From Acidobacteriota bacterium (GTDB taxonomy: Bacteria > Acidobacteriota > Vicinamibacteria > Vicinamibacterales > UBA2999), in contig JADZCN010000043.1 of assembly GCA_020851565.1 (NCBI GenBank), forward strand, positions 1-64,000: a stretch of 64,000 bases of DNA. Direction: 5' to 3'. Below, piece after piece: positions 61,130 to 64,000 of the stretch. The notes beneath the pieces are model-generated. The model did not search any database, was not told the DNA's origin, and saw only the letters and a program-made list of their open reading frames with translations. The translations under genes and the position numbers were made by a program. Every line of letters begins with the position of its first letter. The stretch's first letter is position 1.

Positions 61130-62467
61130 CTACTCCACGACCTGCCGGTGCTCGAACATCTCCGGCGGCATGCGGAACCCGGCCGTCTGCAGCAGCTGCG
61201 CGCAGCGCGGCCGGATGCCCGTGGCCTTGAAGACGCCGCTCACGCGGCCGTCCGGCCTGAGCCCGGTCCGCTCGAACAGGTAGATGTCCTGCATGGTGAT
61301 CACGTCCTGCTCCATCCCGGTGATCTCCGAGATGGCGGTGACCCGCCGGTGCCCGTCCGACAGGCGCGTCAGTTGCACCACGAGGTTGACGGCGGAGGCC
61401 ACCTGCTGCCGCACGGCGCGGTCCGGGATGTTCAGGTCCGCCATGGCGACCATGGTGTCCAGCCGGTACAGGGCATCGCGCGGGCTGTTGGCGTGAATCG
61501 TCGTCAAGCTGCCGTCGTGGCCGGTGTTCATGGCCTGGAGCATGTCCAGCGCCTCCTCGCCGCGCACCTCGCCGACGACGATGCGATCCGGCCGCATGCG
61601 CAGCGAGTTGATCACGAGCTGGCGCTGCTTCACGGCGCCCTTCCCCTCGATGTTGGCCGGGCGCGTCTCGAGGCGCACCACGTGGCGCTGCCGCAGCACG
61701 AGCTCGGCCGCGTCCTCGATGGTGACGATGCGCTCGCGGTCGGAGATGAAGCTGGAGAGGACGTTCAGGAACGTGGTCTTGCCGGCGCCGGTGCCGCCGG
61801 AGACCAGGATGTTCAGCCGCGAGCCCACCGCCGCCTTCAGGAAGTCCAGCATGGGCTGGGTGAGCGACTGGCGGGCGACGAGGTCCTGGGCGCCGAGCTT
61901 GTCGGTGCGGAACCGGCGAATCGACAGCACCGGTCCGTCCAGCGACAGCGGCGGAATGACGGCGTTCACGCGCGAGCCGTCTGCCAGGCGCGCGTCCACC
62001 ATGGGGCTCGACTCGTCGATGCGCCGGCCGACCGAGCTGACAATGCGCTCGATGATGCGGAGCAGGTGCTGGTCGTCCTTGAAGACCAGGTCCGTCGGCT
62101 CGAGGCGGCCCTCGCGCTCGATGAAGATCTGGTCGGCGCGGTTGACGAGGATGTCCGAGATGGTCGGATCGGCCAGCAGCGCCTCGAGCGGGCCGAGGCC
62201 GAAGAGCTCGTTGAAGACGTCGGTGATGAGCGTCTCGCGCTCGAAGAGGCTGAGCGGCATGCTGGCCCGCTCGCCGTCGAGCAGCGAGACGATGAGGCCG
62301 CGGATCTCGGGCTCCGCCTGCGCCCGGCCCACACGGTTCAGCCGGTCGAGGTTCAGGCGGTTCAGCAGCGTCCGGTGGATCTTCTCCTTCAGCTCCTGGT
62401 AGTGCGCCTGGCGGACGTCCACCACGGGCATGGCGCCGGCGGGTGCGAAATCGTTCAGCGATGGCAT
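61130..62467 (-). CDS. tadA: Flp pilus assembly ATPase TadA/CpaF
   Basis: This 445-aa type II/IV secretion ATPase has Walker [10 protein letters not shown], the Asp box [10 protein letters not shown], Walker [19 protein letters not shown] and the His box [12 protein letters not shown]. The N-terminal helical region includes [20 protein letters not shown], as in CpaF. AAGGA lies before the ATG at 62467. It powers pilus extension and is flanked by tadZ and tadB. Confidence 0.95.
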   Translation of the reverse strand: MPSLNDFAPAGAMPVVDVRQAHYQELKEKIHRTLLNRLNLDRLNRVGRAQAEPEIRGLIVSLLDGERASMPLSLFERETLITDVFNELFGLGPLEALLADPTISDILVNRADQIFIEREGRLEPTDLVFKDDQHLLRIIERIVSSVGRRIDESSPMVDARLADGSRVNAVIPPLSLDGPVLSIRRFRTDKLGAQDLVARQSLTQPMLDFLKAAVGSRLNILVSGGTGAGKTTFLNVLSSFISDRERIVTIEDAAELVLRQRHVVRLETRPANIEGKGAVKQRQLVINSLRMRPDRIVVGEVRGEEALDMLQAMNTGHDGSLTTIHANSPRDALYRLDTMVAMADLNIPDRAVRQQVASAVNLVVQLTRLSDGHRRVTAISEITGMEQDVITMQDIYLFERTGLRPDGRVSGVFKATGIRPRCAQLLQTAGFRMPPEMFEHRQVVE

Positions 62468-62490
62468 CGACGTGTCCTTCCCTCTCGGAA

Positions 62491-63633
62491 TCACCGGCGG
62501 CCTCCGAGCAGGCCGAACAGCCCCGCCTTTGCGGTTTCCTTCGGCCTCGCGGGCAGCCCGGCCACGTCCCGCGCGAACTCCTCGAACGACTCGGCCAGGC
62601 GGCTGCGGGGCTCCACCACGAGCGGCTCGCCGCGGTTCAGCGCCGCGACGGCGGTGCGGTAGTCGCTCGGGAACACGTACTTCACCGGCCCACCCAGCAC
62701 GCGCTCGACGTCGGCCTGGCGGATGTCCGACAGCGGATCGAAGCGGCTGAGGGCCAGCTTCACGCGGTCCGCGCCGCAGCGCATCCGGAGGTCGTTGGCG
62801 ATGCGGCTGGCGCTGCGCAGCGTCGCCAGCTCCTGGTTGGCCACCACGACGACCGTGGAAGCGGCGTCGATCGCTTCGATCATCGTGGCGTCCGACCGCG
62901 GGCAGTCCAGGACCACGTAGCGATAGGCCGTGGCCGCGAACTCGATGAGGCTGCGGACGCGCATCGCCTCGACGCCGCCCTGCAGGGGCCGGTTCGACGA
63001 GCCCAGCAGGTCCGGGCCGGCCTTGGTGGTCGTCACGAGCCCCTTGAAGTACGTCTCGTCCAGCCGGTGGATGTTCTCGATGGCATCGAGGACGGAGATG
63101 TGCGGATCGACGCCGAAGAAGACGGCGGCATCGCCATGGGCGAGGTGCAGGTCCATCAAGAGCGTGGGCTGCCCCGACGCTGCGCGGAGGGCCGTCGCCA
63201 GATTGACCGCCACGCTCGTGCTGCCGACGCCGCCTTTGGCGCCGAGCACCGCGATGGTCTTGCCCATCATGGGCCGGGCCGTCACCCGCGCGACACGGTG
63301 AATGGCCGCGTCCACCTCGGCAATCTGCAGCGGCTCGGCCACCCACTCGTTGACGCCCATGCGCATGGCTTCGAGCATCTCGGTGGGGTCCAGCGCCTTG
63401 GCGACGATCACGATGCCAGCAGAGGGGAACTGGCGCTTGGCCTGCCCGATCTCGCGCGGCAGGCGCGACAGCCCGCGGACGTCGAACACGAACGCGTCCG
63501 GCCCTTTCGAGCCCATCGGGTGTGCGGCCTCGAGCTCCGATAGCGCGACGGAGGCGGCACGGAAGCCGCGCTCCCGCAGCTTCGCCACGAAGTCGCGGTC
63601 GTCCGAGCCCACGAGAGAAACGGCAATCGACAC
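62491..63633 (-). CDS. tadZ: Pilus localisation ATPase TadZ/CpaE
   Basis: This 380-aa protein has an N-terminal receiver-like domain ([33 protein letters not shown]) without the full phosphorylation site, then a MinD/ParA-type ATPase with deviant Walker [11 protein letters not shown]. The GTG at 63633 is preceded by GAGGTGA at 5 nt, better than the GTG at 63642 that overlaps the previous stop. It directs the pilus machine to its site in the cell. Confidence 0.92.
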   Translation of the reverse strand: MSIAVSLVGSDDRDFVAKLRERGFRAASVALSELEAAHPMGSKGPDAFVFDVRGLSRLPREIGQAKRQFPSAGIVIVAKALDPTEMLEAMRMGVNEWVAEPLQIAEVDAAIHRVARVTARPMMGKTIAVLGAKGGVGSTSVAVNLATALRAASGQPTLLMDLHLAHGDAAVFFGVDPHISVLDAIENIHRLDETYFKGLVTTTKAGPDLLGSSNRPLQGGVEAMRVRSLIEFAATAYRYVVLDCPRSDATMIEAIDAASTVVVVANQELATLRSASRIANDLRMRCGADRVKLALSRFDPLSDIRQADVERVLGGPVKYVFPSDYRTAVAALNRGEPLVVEPRSRLAESFEEFARDVAGLPARPKETAKAGLFGLLGGRR

Positions 63634-63638
63634 GGTGC

Positions 63639-64000
63639 TCACCTCACCAACGCAATGCTGACGACGAAGGCCGCGCCGGGCGTGTTGCTGGTCCCGCCGT
63701 GCGGCGCCGAGGGATAGGGGGACAGGTAGCCGATCACGTCGTTCCCCTGCATGTGGTCGATGAAGAAGCCGAGCACCTTCACCACCGTGATGTCGATGCG
63801 GCCCGACGCCCGCCCGGCATCGTAGACGTCCGGGTTGAACACGGGGATCGCCACCAACCGTGGGCTGATCGCGCATGCGGCCGTCGCCATGCAGCCGCCC
63901 GAGACGCCGCCCTGGCCCGGGCCATACATGTTGGGATCCCACACGGCGGCCGGGTCCTGCGCGATCAGGTCGCGGATGCCCTGGCTGGTCGGCCCGATCA
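63639..64000 (-). CDS. TadG-like pilus-locus protein, C-terminal part only
   Basis: The reading frame is open to the right window edge; 120 codons are seen. The visible part ([15 protein letters not shown] ... [20 protein letters not shown] ... [26 protein letters not shown], ending FVVSIALVR) fits the C terminus of the Tad-locus protein that carries a TadE/G N-terminal helix. A conserved cysteine pair lies in [10 protein letters not shown]. Its stop lies 5 bp before the better tadZ start, so the operon continues to the right. Confidence 0.7.
   Translation of the reverse strand, partial: IGPTSQGIRDLIAQDPAAVWDPNMYGPGQGGVSGGCMATAACAISPRLVAIPVFNPDVYDAGRASGRIDITVVKVLGFFIDHMQGNDVIGYLSPYPSAPHGGTSNTPGAAFVVSIALVR

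Noticed and set aside
60350-62662. A 770-codon frame opposite tadA/tadB
   Set aside because: It is antisense to three clearly recognised genes; the sequence is H/R/Q-rich with no motif.

Overview
The window is high-GC bacterial DNA, most likely from an Acidobacteriota genome (Vicinamibacteria-like). I infer this from three things: an ECF sigma factor coupled to a Ser/Thr kinase-TPR protein, a double VWFA 'Acidobacterial' protein, and an alternative-complex-III-like cluster next to a Tad pilus locus. No rRNA or species marker is present, so the placement is an inference.

Region 1 (1-258) is the 3' part of ssrA (tmRNA), including the end of its tag reading frame (NADYALAA, two stops) and the tRNA-like 3' end. 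Region 2 (231-25458) is a 25.2-kb integrated island bounded by a 31-bp direct repeat of the ssrA 3' end. It carries a tyrosine integrase and excisionase next to attL, a primase-polymerase/SF3 helicase pair, a serine recombinase, a small terminase subunit, a methyltransferase-endonuclease fusion, a PRTase + DprA-like pair, an HD-GYP/histidine kinase/HD-GYP signalling cassette, a second integrase operon, and an operon of phage-tail-like proteins, one with a clear Sec signal. No capsid, portal, large terminase or tail-assembly genes were found, so it looks more like a satellite or PICI-like island with cargo than a prophage. A 14-16-bp palindrome (core TCACGCCGGCGTGA) recurs at four places that fall on the borders between its gene blocks.

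Region 3 (25780-29955) is chromosomal: two secreted alpha/beta hydrolases, a cyclase-family lipoprotein, a cNMP-binding membrane protein, a minisatellite and a small membrane protein. Region 4 (29991-35342, minus) is a tricarballylate/citrate uptake and oxidation operon: a TctC-TctB fusion, TctA, TcuA and TcuB. Region 5 (35406-41650) holds an ECF sigma factor, a kinase-TPR protein and several secreted or outer-membrane proteins. Region 6 (41701-44571) is TrkH/TrkA potassium uptake.

Region 7 (44768-50525) is a respiratory operon: monoheme cytochrome c, pentaheme cytochrome, molybdopterin-type subunit, four-cluster FeS subunit, NrfD-type quinol subunit and an ActD-like subunit. Region 8 (50530-54820) has a short-chain dehydrogenase, a 40-bp perfect palindrome, two poorly known proteins and a P1B-type ATPase. 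Region 9 (54845-64000, minus) runs from a TadG-like protein through TadZ, TadA, TadB, TadC, a 31-aa membrane microprotein, a TPR lipoprotein, an AAA ATPase, the double-VWA protein and a 55-aa membrane microprotein. It is probably one Flp/Tad pilus operon and continues past the right edge.
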